Of a stretch of 64,000 nucleotides of DNA, positions 42,413 through 51,424 are shown in pieces. The translations under genes and the position numbers were made by a program. The stretch lies in assembly GCA_014239435.1 (NCBI GenBank), contig JAAZYX010000007.1:41042-105041 (forward strand). The letters are read 5' to 3'. Every line of letters begins with the position of its first letter. The first letter of the stretch is position 1. Source of the stretch: Fidelibacterota bacterium (GTDB lineage: Bacteria; Fidelibacterota; Marinisomatia; Marinisomatales; TCS55). Below the pieces are notes generated by a model. It saw only the letters and a list, made by a program, of their open reading frames with translations. It had not been told where the DNA came from and searched no databases.

Positions 42413-43893
42413 CCGAGTCCAATAAATCCAAAGTAAATTAAGGTCATCAACCACCCAAAAGCGTCCCCAAATCTTGCGTAAAAGGATAATTGATTAGGCG
42501 GCGTGATTTCCGCCAGCACTATGCCCTGCTCATTAAATCCAATTTTGCCGTCGTGCGATCCTGTCGGATGGAAATATCCAGAAATACCTGTATTCGCACT
42601 GCGCACCACCGGAACGCGATTTTCCACAGCTCGAAGCCTTGCCAGCTCAAAGTGCTGATAGGCTCCCGATGTATGCAACCACCAGCCGTCGTTTGTTTGA
42701 ATTGTCAGGAATTGAGCGCCTTTCCCGACAAAAGCACGCGCAACACTTGGAAAACTTGAATCATAACAAATCATATTGCTGAATTTGAGTGAGTCCATTT
42801 CGAACACCGTATAAGTTCCGCCATGCTCGAAGTTCCCCATGAGCCCAATGTTGAATTTATCTAAGAATGATAATACATTGGACAGGGGCACAAATTCTCC
42901 GAACGGCACCAGTTTAAGCTTGGTGTACATGGTTTGACTCTCATCCGGTTTCAGGAAAATAGTACTGTTAAAATATCGGATATTTCCGGATGCATCGGTT
43001 CGTTTATCCGGAATGCCGGTAAGTAGCGGAATGCCGGATGCTTTAATCCGTTTCATAATTGGGCGCCTTGTTGCAGTATTTGTGCGGAGGTACGTCGGCA
43101 ATGCGGATTCCGGCCACAACACCAAATCCGGTTTTAATGCATTCGCCTCCTCATGAAGCGAATCCATAAGGGAAAACAATCCTTTTCTTTTGGATTGATC
43201 CCATTTATCGACCGCATTCACATTCGGCTGAACAATGGCAATTTTTACCTTTTCTCCGCTTGGCTCATTCCACATCCACAGCCGAATGCCTCCGAAAACC
43301 CACGGCAGTAAAAAGATGACAATCGGAAGCGCCGACGAAACTTTTTTATCATCCGAAACGAGAATTCCGTACAAAGCGGCATTCACCAAAATGATCCAAA
43401 AGGCAACACCATAGGTTCCGGTAATTTCCAGCATTTGAATGACGGGAAGATATGTGGATTGCGTAACCGCAAGATTAATCCATGGAAACCCCAGAGATCC
43501 AAATGTGCGCAGCAGTTCAATGGCAACCCACAAAAACGGTGCTGCCATCAGACCTTTTCCGGTTCTGCGGTGAATGAAAGAAATCAATGCTGCGAACGCC
43601 GCCCAAAAGATGCCAAGATAAAAAACCGCGCCTGCCATAGAAAGCATGCTCACCCACATCGGCGCTCCGGTGTTCAGGCCAATCCAGTACAATGAAATTA
43701 AATTGGCTGTTACTGAAGATACGTACGCCCATTTTGCGGCAAGGCGCGGTGGATTATGAATGATAATATGGATAAGCGGGATGAATCCGAATAGCGCCAA
43801 AAATCCCATTGGAAGCGGCGGATAGGAAATTCCAATAAGGCTTCCGGATAGCAAAGCAAGTTGATACGGCGGTCTGTTCAAAAAATTATGCAC
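42394..43893 (-). CDS. lnt: Apolipoprotein N-acyltransferase
   Basis: A 499-residue inner-membrane enzyme. About six N-terminal membrane segments are followed by a periplasmic CN-hydrolase domain (about 215-475) with the triad Glu (LWPESALP), Lys (LKLVPFGEFVP) and Cys (MICYDSSFP) intact. A final C-terminal helix ends the protein. It adds the third acyl chain to lipoproteins, consistent with an outer membrane. The start is GTG at 43893, overlapping ruvX by eight bases. Confidence 0.94.
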   Translation of the reverse strand: MHNFLNRPPYQLALLSGSLIGISYPPLPMGFLALFGFIPLIHIIIHNPPRLAAKWAYVSSVTANLISLYWIGLNTGAPMWVSMLSMAGAVFYLGIFWAAFAALISFIHRRTGKGLMAAPFLWVAIELLRTFGSLGFPWINLAVTQSTYLPVIQMLEITGTYGVAFWIILVNAALYGILVSDDKKVSSALPIVIFLLPWVFGGIRLWMWNEPSGEKVKIAIVQPNVNAVDKWDQSKRKGLFSLMDSLHEEANALKPDLVLWPESALPTYLRTNTATRRPIMKRIKASGIPLLTGIPDKRTDASGNIRYFNSTIFLKPDESQTMYTKLKLVPFGEFVPLSNVLSFLDKFNIGLMGNFEHGGTYTVFEMDSLKFSNMICYDSSFPSVARAFVGKGAQFLTIQTNDGWWLHTSGAYQHFELARLRAVENRVPVVRSANTGISGYFHPTGSHDGKIGFNEQGIVLAEITPPNQLSFYARFGDAFGWLMTLIYFGFIGLGWARKS

Positions 43894-44302
43894 GGCGTTT
43901 TCTGTCCAAATATTGCTGTAGCATGATAGCGGCAGCCGTTTGATCTACAAGGGCTTTATTCTTCTCCATTTTAAAATTCTGCTCAATCAATGCCTTTTTT
44001 GCGCTCACCGAACTTAAGCGCTCATCTTCCTCTTCCGTTTTAATCCCAGCATCCGCCAGTTTCTGAATGAAATCCCGCACGGATTTTGTTTGATGTGTAT
44101 CGCCGCCTTTCATGCTAAAAGGCATTCCGACCACAACCGTTTGAACGTCCTCTACTTTGATGATGTTTTTCAGGGACTTAATTAAGGATGCTTCTGATGA
44201 AACGATTAGCGTTTCAAAAGGACTTGCGATGAGGTGTGTCGGATCTGATAGCGCCAATCCGACGCGCTTAGACCCATAATCAATTCCTAAAATTCTTCCC
44301 AT
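43886..44302 (-). CDS. ruvX: Putative Holliday junction resolvase RuvX/YqgF
   Basis: A 138-residue RNase H-fold nuclease. Motifs are GRILGIDYGSKRVGLALSD at the N-terminus, VVGMPFSMKGG and the acidic C-terminal DQTAAAIMLQQYLD. Homologues resolve recombination junctions or process pre-16S rRNA. The ATG at 44302 is preferred over a GTG two codons earlier. It follows rsh after a 50-base gap and overlaps lnt. Confidence 0.93.
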   Translation of the reverse strand: MGRILGIDYGSKRVGLALSDPTHLIASPFETLIVSSEASLIKSLKNIIKVEDVQTVVVGMPFSMKGGDTHQTKSVRDFIQKLADAGIKTEEEDERLSSVSAKKALIEQNFKMEKNKALVDQTAAAIMLQQYLDRKRRA

Positions 44303-44352
44303 GATCACACTTTGGCGGCTTTCAGGGATTTGAAAAATCCCATTATTTGCAG

Positions 44353-46545
44353 CTAACGTTCCGCCCGTTCGATTCGATCCACACCCTTCACTTTTTTAAT
44401 TTTCCGGATGATGCGGTCAAGCTGGCGAATATTGTTTACCTGTACAATAAAATGCGCTGTGGCAACAGAATCTTTTCCGCGCATATCCACACTTTTGATA
44501 TTGATATTTTGAGAGGATATGGATTCGGTAAGATCTTTCAAAATTCCTTTTCGGTCCTGGCCGGTAATCTTCAGCCTCACATTAAACAAATCCGTTTTGG
44601 CAACATCCCAATCCACCGGAACGAGCCTGTCTTTTTGTTCATTCAAAAGCGGTAAACTTGTGCAGGAAGAACGGTGAACGGTAAGCCCGCGTCCCCGCGT
44701 AATGAAGCCCAGCATTTCATCACCCGGAATCGGGTTGCAGCATTTCCCGAAAGATACCATGACATCTTTAATGCCCTGAAGCTGAACACCTTTTGTTGTT
44801 TTGCCGCCAAAACTAAAACGAGATGGTGTTTCATCTTCCAGATCAAAATCAGGTTCCGATTCAGGCGTGATTTTTTCCAAGATTTTCCTGACAGTAAGCG
44901 TGCCGTTTCCAATCACCTCCATCAGTTGTTCTGTAGTTTGAAATCCAAATTTCTGAAATGAGGATTTAATCTCTTCCTGAAGGTCAAGTTTCTTTAAACG
45001 ACGGAGCGTTTTGATTAGAATTTCTTCTCCAAGTTTCAGGCTTGCTTCTCTATCTGCTTCCTTGAGGAATCGATGAATTTTATTACGAGCTTTTGATGTG
45101 ACCACAAACTTGAGCCAGCCGTAATTCGGACTTTGATCTTTTCCTGTAATGATTTCTACCAGGTCGCCATTCTTCAGCACCGTATTTAGAGGCACTACCT
45201 TTTGGTTTACTTTTGATCCAAGGCATTTCATCCCGACTTCCGTATGGACCTTAAATGCAAAATCAATGGGAGTAGACGATTCCGGAAGCTGTACCAATGC
45301 ACCTTTTGGTGTAAATACAAATATTTCGTCATTGAAAAGATCAATTTTTAAGAGATGCATGAATTCACGCGGGTCGCTTTCTTCGCTCTGCAAAATGTCT
45401 AACAACTCTCGAAGCCAGCCAACGTGAGAATCCATTCCTTTGGAATCTTTCCCATTACTTTCCTTGTATTTCCAATGCGCCGCCACCCCAATTTCAGCCG
45501 TTGCTTCCATTTCCTCGGTTCTGATTTGAATCTCTACCAACTTCTTATCCGGCCCTACAACTGTGGTATGAATAGACTGATATGCATTCGTTTTTGGCGT
45601 CGCTATAAAATCCTTAAACCGTTCTTGTACAGGACTATAATTTTGGTGGATTACTCCCAAAGCGAGGTAACAGTCTTCCATTTTTTCCACGATAATACGA
45701 ATTGCTTCCTTATCATAAATCTCGTCAAAGGATTTATCCTGTTTCGACATTTTTTTATAGATCGAATGATGGGATTTCGGTCGACCGTACACATTCGCTT
45801 CTATATCATACTTTTTTAATTCCTCCCGTAAAGCATTGGTCACCGTTTTAATGTAGCGTTCACGCTGTTTCGTGGTGGACTTCAGATTGGAATTAATTTC
45901 CTTGTATGCTTTTGGGTTCAGCGTTTTAAAAATAAGATCGTCAAGCTGCCACTTCACTTTTGCCATTCCAAGACGGTGCGCCAATGGTGAATACACATCT
46001 CGAGTTTCCATGGCAATTCTATGCTGCTTAATTCTCGGCATGTATTCGATTGTGAGCATATTGTGTAGCCGGTCTGCAAACTTGATGATTATAACACGCA
46101 AATCTTTCGCAACCGACAACAACATTTTCATAAAATTCCCGGCTTGCTGCTCTTCGCGAGTTGAAAATTCAATGTCACCCAGTTTGGTAACACCTTCCAC
46201 AAGAATCGCTACATCTTCGCCAAAATTTTCAACGAGATCGCTGTGAGATGCCTGGGTGTCCTCAATCGTATCATGAAGCAGTCCGCCTATAATCATGGTA
46301 GGATCCATATTCCATGATGCCAAAATTTCTGCAACCGCAATGCAGTGCTCAAAATACGGCTTACCGGATTTCCGCTTTTGGCCTTCATGGTGGCGGTATC
46401 CGAACTCAAAGGCTTTCCACAAAGATTGTTTTACTTCTTCCGTGTCCATGCCGGACGGAACCAAAACCTGATCAAATAATTTCAGGAATGATTTCGGATA
46501 TTCGCCTGCAAGCTGGGGCACGAACCGTGCAAGCGGATTCTGCAT
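44353..46545 (-). CDS. Bifunctional (p)ppGpp synthetase/hydrolase (RelA/SpoT, RSH)
   Basis: A 730-residue long RSH protein. The HD hydrolase domain has H67 and the HD pair H91-D92 (GGLLHDTIEDT), with RLHNMLT further on, so hydrolysis should be active. The synthetase domain (about 230-350) retains FKDFIATPKTNAYQSIHTTV, so synthesis should be active too. TGS (about 390-450), a helical region and C-terminal ACT (about 650-730) complete it. It sets the stringent alarmone level. The ATG overlaps the dnaB stop by one base (TAATG). Confidence 0.95.
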   Translation of the reverse strand: MQNPLARFVPQLAGEYPKSFLKLFDQVLVPSGMDTEEVKQSLWKAFEFGYRHHEGQKRKSGKPYFEHCIAVAEILASWNMDPTMIIGGLLHDTIEDTQASHSDLVENFGEDVAILVEGVTKLGDIEFSTREEQQAGNFMKMLLSVAKDLRVIIIKFADRLHNMLTIEYMPRIKQHRIAMETRDVYSPLAHRLGMAKVKWQLDDLIFKTLNPKAYKEINSNLKSTTKQRERYIKTVTNALREELKKYDIEANVYGRPKSHHSIYKKMSKQDKSFDEIYDKEAIRIIVEKMEDCYLALGVIHQNYSPVQERFKDFIATPKTNAYQSIHTTVVGPDKKLVEIQIRTEEMEATAEIGVAAHWKYKESNGKDSKGMDSHVGWLRELLDILQSEESDPREFMHLLKIDLFNDEIFVFTPKGALVQLPESSTPIDFAFKVHTEVGMKCLGSKVNQKVVPLNTVLKNGDLVEIITGKDQSPNYGWLKFVVTSKARNKIHRFLKEADREASLKLGEEILIKTLRRLKKLDLQEEIKSSFQKFGFQTTEQLMEVIGNGTLTVRKILEKITPESEPDFDLEDETPSRFSFGGKTTKGVQLQGIKDVMVSFGKCCNPIPGDEMLGFITRGRGLTVHRSSCTSLPLLNEQKDRLVPVDWDVAKTDLFNVRLKITGQDRKGILKDLTESISSQNINIKSVDMRGKDSVATAHFIVQVNNIRQLDRIIRKIKKVKGVDRIERAER

Positions 46546-47909
46546 TAGAAGGGAACCTCAGCTTCCATATCCGAAAATGTCGTCAGGTTTTCGAAACGTG
46601 CATACCGGTCGATAAAGGTCATATTAATGTTCCCGGTAGGGCCGTTTCTCTGTTTAGATAAAATGAGCTCTACTTTACCGCGGTCGTCTTCATCGCGGCT
46701 GTACACATAAGGACGATAGACAAACATGACAACATCCGCGTCCTGCTCGATGGCGCCGCTTTCCCGCAAATCTGAAAGCTGCGGACGGCGGTCGCTACGC
46801 TGCTCAGTTGCTCGTGATAACTGAGATAGTGCAACAACAGGAATGTTTAATTCTTTTGCTAATGCCTTAAGGGAACGTGAAATGACTGAAATTTCCTGCT
46901 GGCGGTTTTCAACGCCTTTCGGTCCAGACATTAACTGCAAATAATCGATCATGAGCATATTGATATTGTGTTCTGCCATTAATCTTCTGGCCTTTGCTCG
47001 CAATTCCAGAATGCCGATAGAGGGCGTATCATCCAAATACATGGGTGCTTCTGCCAATACACCAACGGACACACTTAAATTTTTCCACTGAGATTTTGGC
47101 AGTTTTCCTGTTCGAACCAAATGAGAATCCACCCGCGCTTCCGCACAGAGCATTCGCATAGCCAATTGGTGACTTGCCATTTCGAGACTAAAAAATCCGA
47201 TAGCTTTCTGATGCTCAATTGCTGCGTTTCTTGCCATCGAAAGCGCGAGCGCTGTTTTACCCATTCCCGGACGGCCAGCTATTACAATCAACTCACCATT
47301 CTGAAATCCTGATGTCATTTCATCCAAATCTAAAAAGCCGGTCGGTACGCCCGTAACCGTTCCACCCGCTGAATGAATTTTATCGAGATTTTCAAATGTT
47401 TCTTGAAGAATCGGATCTAATTGCTCAAATCCGCCCCGAAGTCTTCCCTGTGAAATGGAGAAAATTGATTGTTCGGCGGCGTCCATAATGTCATCAACAT
47501 CCTGCCGGTCATCATAGGCATTTTTTGTCAATTCGTGCGAAATTCTAATCAATTCTCTGAGCATCGCTTTTTCGAGGACAATCTTGGCATAATGTTCGAC
47601 ATTTGCCGTTGTTGGGACGGACTCGACGAGGCCAGTGATATAATAAGCACCACCGACATTTTCCAGATCCTTCATTTTTTTTAACTGATTTACTACCGAT
47701 ACAGTATCCACCGGTTCCCCTTCATTAAACAACTGAATCATGCTGCGGAAAATCTTTGCATGCGCATCTTTGTAAAAATGAATATCCGCTATCCATTGAA
47801 GTACCTTACTGACCGCTTCTTTGCTTGAAAGCATAGCGCCGAGCACAGCCTGCTCCGCTTCATTAGATTGGGGCTGAACGTTTAAAATTTGGTCTGGGTT
47901 TTCTGCCAT
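46545..47909 (-). CDS. dnaB: Replicative DNA helicase DnaB
   Basis: A 454-residue hexameric 5'-3' helicase. The N-terminal primase-interaction domain spans about 12-115 (SNEAEQAVLGAMLSSKEAV) and the RecA-like motor has Walker A AGRPGMGKTALAL near residue 210 and Walker B NMLMIDYLQLMSG. Arginine-finger region ESGAIEQDADVVMFVYRP is intact. No intein is present. ATG start; it lies four bases downstream of the UDG gene. Confidence 0.96.
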   Translation of the reverse strand: MAENPDQILNVQPQSNEAEQAVLGAMLSSKEAVSKVLQWIADIHFYKDAHAKIFRSMIQLFNEGEPVDTVSVVNQLKKMKDLENVGGAYYITGLVESVPTTANVEHYAKIVLEKAMLRELIRISHELTKNAYDDRQDVDDIMDAAEQSIFSISQGRLRGGFEQLDPILQETFENLDKIHSAGGTVTGVPTGFLDLDEMTSGFQNGELIVIAGRPGMGKTALALSMARNAAIEHQKAIGFFSLEMASHQLAMRMLCAEARVDSHLVRTGKLPKSQWKNLSVSVGVLAEAPMYLDDTPSIGILELRAKARRLMAEHNINMLMIDYLQLMSGPKGVENRQQEISVISRSLKALAKELNIPVVALSQLSRATEQRSDRRPQLSDLRESGAIEQDADVVMFVYRPYVYSRDEDDRGKVELILSKQRNGPTGNINMTFIDRYARFENLTTFSDMEAEVPF

Positions 47910-47913
47910 GGTA

Positions 47914-48579
47914 TTACGCCTCTAAAAAATCTCTAATTTTCTTAAAATCATCCCACGTTGGCCGTTTCAAATTCTCATTTCGCAAAAGTGCCGCAGGATG
48001 GTATGTCACCATCAGGGGTGTTCCATAATAATCATGAATAATATTTCGCATACTTTTCAACGGTTTATCCACACGCAAAAGGGTTTGTCCGGCCACGCGT
48101 CCCAAGCTAACAATAAGTTTAGGCTTTATCAACCGTATTTGCTCTAAAAGATAGGGTTCGCACTGTTCAACCTCACCCGCAAGCGGATCTCGGTTCTCCG
48201 GCGGCCTGCATTTTAGCACATTGCAAATGTAAACATTCTTATACCGGCTGCGCCCGATCGCTTTGAGAATTTGGTCTAAAAGGAAGCCTGCTCTGCCGAC
48301 AAAAGGTTCACCTTTCAGATCTTCATCTCTTCCTGGCGCTTCGCCAACCAGAAGCAAGCTTGCATTGGGGTCACCTACGCCAAAGACAAATTTATTCCTG
48401 GATTTTCCAAGCGGACATTTCTGGCATTCGCAAACTTCCCTATGAAACGCCTCCAAATCACCGGAAATTTTTTCGGGTTCCGGATCAATTTCATTCAAAT
48501 CCAGATATATTTCATCCCCGAAAATGTCACGAACCTGTTTCAGGTAACGCCGCGCAGGTTCGGATAAACGGGGTTTCAA
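47914..48579 (-). CDS. Type 4 (Fe-S) uracil-DNA glycosylase
   Basis: A 221-residue family 4 UDG. Four cluster cysteines are visible: C52 and C55 (CQKCPLGKSR), one in NVLKCRPPENR and one in EQCEPYL. The active-site motif is GEAPGRDEDLKGEPFVGRAG and the C-terminal one is VTYHPAALLRN. It excises uracil from DNA. The start is TTG at 48579, a few bases after the rpoZ stop. It fills the replication/repair part of this run between rpoZ and dnaB. Confidence 0.93.
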   Translation of the reverse strand: MKPRLSEPARRYLKQVRDIFGDEIYLDLNEIDPEPEKISGDLEAFHREVCECQKCPLGKSRNKFVFGVGDPNASLLLVGEAPGRDEDLKGEPFVGRAGFLLDQILKAIGRSRYKNVYICNVLKCRPPENRDPLAGEVEQCEPYLLEQIRLIKPKLIVSLGRVAGQTLLRVDKPLKSMRNIIHDYYGTPLMVTYHPAALLRNENLKRPTWDDFKKIRDFLEA

Positions 48580-48588
48580 TTAATTAAA

Positions 48589-48870
48589 TTACAGGTCCAG
48601 TGTGTCGGCCTGTCTCCATTCCAGTTTGCCGTCAAAAAATTCATCCATTGCTTCTGTCGTTGGTTTGTCCTTTTCTTCGTAATCTTCAGGATCTTTTACG
48701 GGGATTTCATCGAATACACCAAATTCGCTCGGTTCCTCTTCCAGGAAACTTTCCTGAATGATGCGGTCCTGCATAATCTGGCGTGCGCGCTTTGCTACAA
48801 CTACAACTGCTGAATAACTATCAACATTCTGCTCTTCCATTTTCTTTAGTGAAATAGGCTTAACTGCCAT
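48589..48870 (-). CDS. rpoZ: DNA-directed RNA polymerase subunit omega
   Basis: A 93-residue protein whose first half carries the omega signature (DSYSAVVVVAKRARQIMQDR, near 17-36 as a family pattern). The second half is acidic (FLEEEPSEFGVFDEIPVKDPED) and longer than in E. coli-like subunits. Omega stabilises the beta' subunit and can contribute to ppGpp sensing. The gmk-rpoZ order is common. The ATG overlaps the gmk stop by 11 bases. Confidence 0.85.
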   Translation of the reverse strand: MAVKPISLKKMEEQNVDSYSAVVVVAKRARQIMQDRIIQESFLEEEPSEFGVFDEIPVKDPEDYEEKDKPTTEAMDEFFDGKLEWRQADTLDL

Positions 48871-49438
48871 GGGATACTCCTTCTGTTTTTAGACTAATAA
48901 TCTCAATTAATTCTCTAACGGCTTTGTCAAGATCATCGTTTATTACCTGATGATCGAATCGTTCTCTGTATGGATACTCTTCTCGTATTCTTTCTAATCT
49001 TTTTTCAATGCGTTCCGCGGAATCGGTTCCTCTTTTTTCAAGACGATTTCTAAGGTGTTCTTCGCTTGGCGGCATCACAAAAATAGTGACGGTTTCCTCG
49101 GGGTAAAGTGATTGAATAGACATGGCGCCTTTTACATCCACTTCCAGCAAAATCTGTCGGTTTTCTGATCGCGTATTTTCAAGTGTTTCCTTTAAGGTTC
49201 CGTAGTAAAAATTACCGTGGACTTCCTCATATTCAGCGAATGCATTCTCTGCAAGTTTCCGCTCAAATTCTTCTCGTGGAATAAAATGGTAATCCCGGCC
49301 ATTCGTTTCGGTACTTCGCTGGGGTCGCGTAGTGCAGGAAATGGAAAAATCCAAATCCGGAACTGTGTCTTGAAGCTTCCGGCACAAGGTAGTTTTCCCC
49401 GTCCCGGACGGCGCTGAAATCACAATGAAATTCTTCAT
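48860..49438 (-). CDS. gmk: Guanylate kinase
   Basis: A 192-residue GMP kinase. The P-loop SAPSGTGKTTLCRKL is near residue 8, the GMP-binding region ISCTTRPQRSTETNGRDYHF near 33, and VHGNFYYGT marks the core. It converts GMP to GDP for nucleotide and (p)ppGpp pools. The ATG overlaps the yicC TGA (ATGA), the widespread yicC-gmk-rpoZ arrangement. Confidence 0.95.
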   Translation of the reverse strand: MKNFIVISAPSGTGKTTLCRKLQDTVPDLDFSISCTTRPQRSTETNGRDYHFIPREEFERKLAENAFAEYEEVHGNFYYGTLKETLENTRSENRQILLEVDVKGAMSIQSLYPEETVTIFVMPPSEEHLRNRLEKRGTDSAERIEKRLERIREEYPYRERFDHQVINDDLDKAVRELIEIISLKTEGVSHGS

Positions 49439-50295
49439 AAGACATTTTGAACCTGTTCACGCATCCGCTCGAGTTCATTTTTCATTTCTACCACACTTTT
49501 GACACCTTTGTCGGATGTAATCTTGGATCCGATTGTATTTACTTCCCTTCCGACTTCCTGCAAAATAAAATTGAGCCGCTTACCTACTTGACCGTCCGAA
49601 TTGAGCAGCGTATTAAATTGTTCCATGTGACTATCAATCCGCACCACTTCTTCTGTTACATCCGCTTTTTCTGCGAGAATAGCGATTTCCTGTAGCATTC
49701 TGTTCTTATCCAGTTTTATGCTTCCGATTAGTTCTTTGACCTTAGCGGTATATTTTTTGGATCGAGATTTTGTTTCAGATTTGGCAAGTTTCTTTATTGA
49801 TTTTAAAGATCGTTTTATAAGGGCGCTTCTGCTTTTCAAATCTTTGGAAAGTTCTTTTCCTTCTGCTTTTCGCATTTTTTCAACCTGCACACAGGCTTTC
49901 ACTACTGCATCTGCCACACCGTTCATTTTTTGACCGCTGTCTTCTGAACTTGAAAAAAGATCATCTGCGCGAATCACGTCACCTAAGGAAATGCTGACAC
50001 CAAATTCTTTTTCGGCAGTGGCAACCGCATCCGCGATAGATTTCATTTTATTCTGATTGAATACCAATGCACCGGAACCATTTTGGTTGATTGATTTTAT
50101 GGACAATACCACTGTTCCGCGCTGTAGATATTCTGAAAGTGTTTTTCGGATATCTTGTTCAACAGAAGGATCCAAATCAATTCCGCGAATTTTGATATCC
50201 AAAAAGCGGCCGTTTACCGCGCGAACCTGCGCCGTAATGTGCCTTCCAGCTGCGGAAATTTCTCCCCGCCCAAATCCTGTCATACTTTTGATCAT
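49435..50295 (-). CDS. yicC: YicC family endoribonuclease
   Basis: A 286-residue protein with the family N-terminus KSMTGFGRGEISAAGRHITAQVRAVNGRFLD (family pattern) and the C-terminal DUF1732 signature GKRLNFILQEVGREVNTIGSK. YicC proteins have been reported as endoribonucleases that also influence small-RNA decay. ATG start. Seven bases before it lies a hairpin element nearly identical to one before ffh, so it opens a long run of genes. Confidence 0.91.
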   Translation of the reverse strand: MIKSMTGFGRGEISAAGRHITAQVRAVNGRFLDIKIRGIDLDPSVEQDIRKTLSEYLQRGTVVLSIKSINQNGSGALVFNQNKMKSIADAVATAEKEFGVSISLGDVIRADDLFSSSEDSGQKMNGVADAVVKACVQVEKMRKAEGKELSKDLKSRSALIKRSLKSIKKLAKSETKSRSKKYTAKVKELIGSIKLDKNRMLQEIAILAEKADVTEEVVRIDSHMEQFNTLLNSDGQVGKRLNFILQEVGREVNTIGSKITSDKGVKSVVEMKNELERMREQVQNVL

Positions 50296-50302
50296 AATTT
50301 AC

Positions 50303-50332
50303 TTTCGAAAAAAGCTCGGGAATTTACCTGAG
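50303..50332 (-). promoter_or_regulatory. Shared hairpin/T-tract element just upstream of yicC
   Basis: On the minus strand, CTCAGG and CCCGAG (one mismatched pair) are separated by TAAATT, followed by CTTTTTTCGAAA. Bases 50303-50330 match 62739-62766, upstream of ffh, at 25 of 28 positions. It looks like an intrinsic terminator but ends only seven bases before the start codon. It may end the upstream transcript, attenuate yicC, or overlap a promoter for a nearly leaderless mRNA. Confidence 0.55.
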
Positions 50333-50365
50333 AATTAACCTTGAGTACAACCTGAATGAAATTAT

Positions 50366-51424
50366 TTATAATATGGACTTTGCTTTTTCCATAATCCAAT
50401 CAGGCCTAACTGAAAAAGAAATATAGTGGCTTATACCGAGGGCGCTTCCACCCGGTGCCGTCTGGAACGCATAATCAATGCTAAACTGTTCCCAGTCGAG
50501 CCCAAGTCCGGCAGTATAGGCTTTGGATCGGTTTCTCCCCAGCCGGACAGAAATTTTTTCTTTTACAACGGTTTCCAATCCCCAGCGTAAATCCACACCT
50601 GCTTTGTCCAGAATTTGGAAATCATCCTCCGGTGTCATTCCGCTTGGATCCACAAGCGCATCTGCAAATACACCAACGGAAACAGGAAATTTACTAAACG
50701 CAATCATCTGGCTGATTCCGATCGCAGCTTGCGGTGCGGATGCTTCGATGGAGCCATTGTCCCAGACAATCCAGGATGAAGTCACATCCGAAAGCGTAAA
50801 GCCAATACTCCCGCCTTTCCACGAATTAATGAGCATTCCCACATTGAGTCCGATTCCGCTTCCGAGACTTTCACCCAGTGAATGATGCAGCCCTTTGACT
50901 CCAACTCCGAACTTCAAATTCCCCATTGTCCAATTCTTGGTAGCCATGAGGGCAACCTGCCGATGTTTGAATGAAGTAATTTTACTTTCATCCAGACGTT
51001 CGCCGTCATTCAAAATTCCGTCGCCTTCGCCGGAGTCACCGGTTCCCGGCTGTCCGTCCTCACCAAAGTCGAGAAGAATGTCCCGCGTATCGGCAATATT
51101 CGAAATGCCTTCATGCAGGATAATAATACCGATCGGCCACCGCAGGGAATTGGACAGAGAAAATGCGCCGAGATCGCTGTTGATGAGACCCGCAAACCTG
51201 CTTTGATGGGCGTAGGTTAAACCATGAGAAGATTGACCGGGATCGTGGGCAGGATTAAAGAGCGGCGCAATCGCGCCGCCGCCAGCAGCCGTCAGCGTAT
51301 TCCCCAAAGCAAGGGAACGCCCATCACCTGCGTTTGTAAAAATTTCCCATCCGTAGCGAACCCAATACGTTTCCGCTGATATCGCATAGAGAAATAAGAT
51401 TGACCCTAATAAAATCCGCCGCAT
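50366..51424 (-). CDS. PorV/PorQ-like outer membrane beta-barrel protein
   Basis: A 352-residue exported protein. The signal peptide (RRILLGSILFLYAISA) is followed by the conserved GDGRSLALGNTLTAAGGGAIAPLFNPA opening (family pattern) and many alternating beta strands ending in SHYISFSVRPDW. The region DFGEDGQPGTGDSGEGDGILNDGE looks like a calcium-rich loop. PorV/PorQ-type barrels act with type IX secretion in Bacteroidota; here the role is inferred only from the fold. The ATG overlaps the mutS stop (TAATG). Confidence 0.78.
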   Translation of the reverse strand: MRRILLGSILFLYAISAETYWVRYGWEIFTNAGDGRSLALGNTLTAAGGGAIAPLFNPAHDPGQSSHGLTYAHQSRFAGLINSDLGAFSLSNSLRWPIGIIILHEGISNIADTRDILLDFGEDGQPGTGDSGEGDGILNDGERLDESKITSFKHRQVALMATKNWTMGNLKFGVGVKGLHHSLGESLGSGIGLNVGMLINSWKGGSIGFTLSDVTSSWIVWDNGSIEASAPQAAIGISQMIAFSKFPVSVGVFADALVDPSGMTPEDDFQILDKAGVDLRWGLETVVKEKISVRLGRNRSKAYTAGLGLDWEQFSIDYAFQTAPGGSALGISHYISFSVRPDWIMEKAKSIL

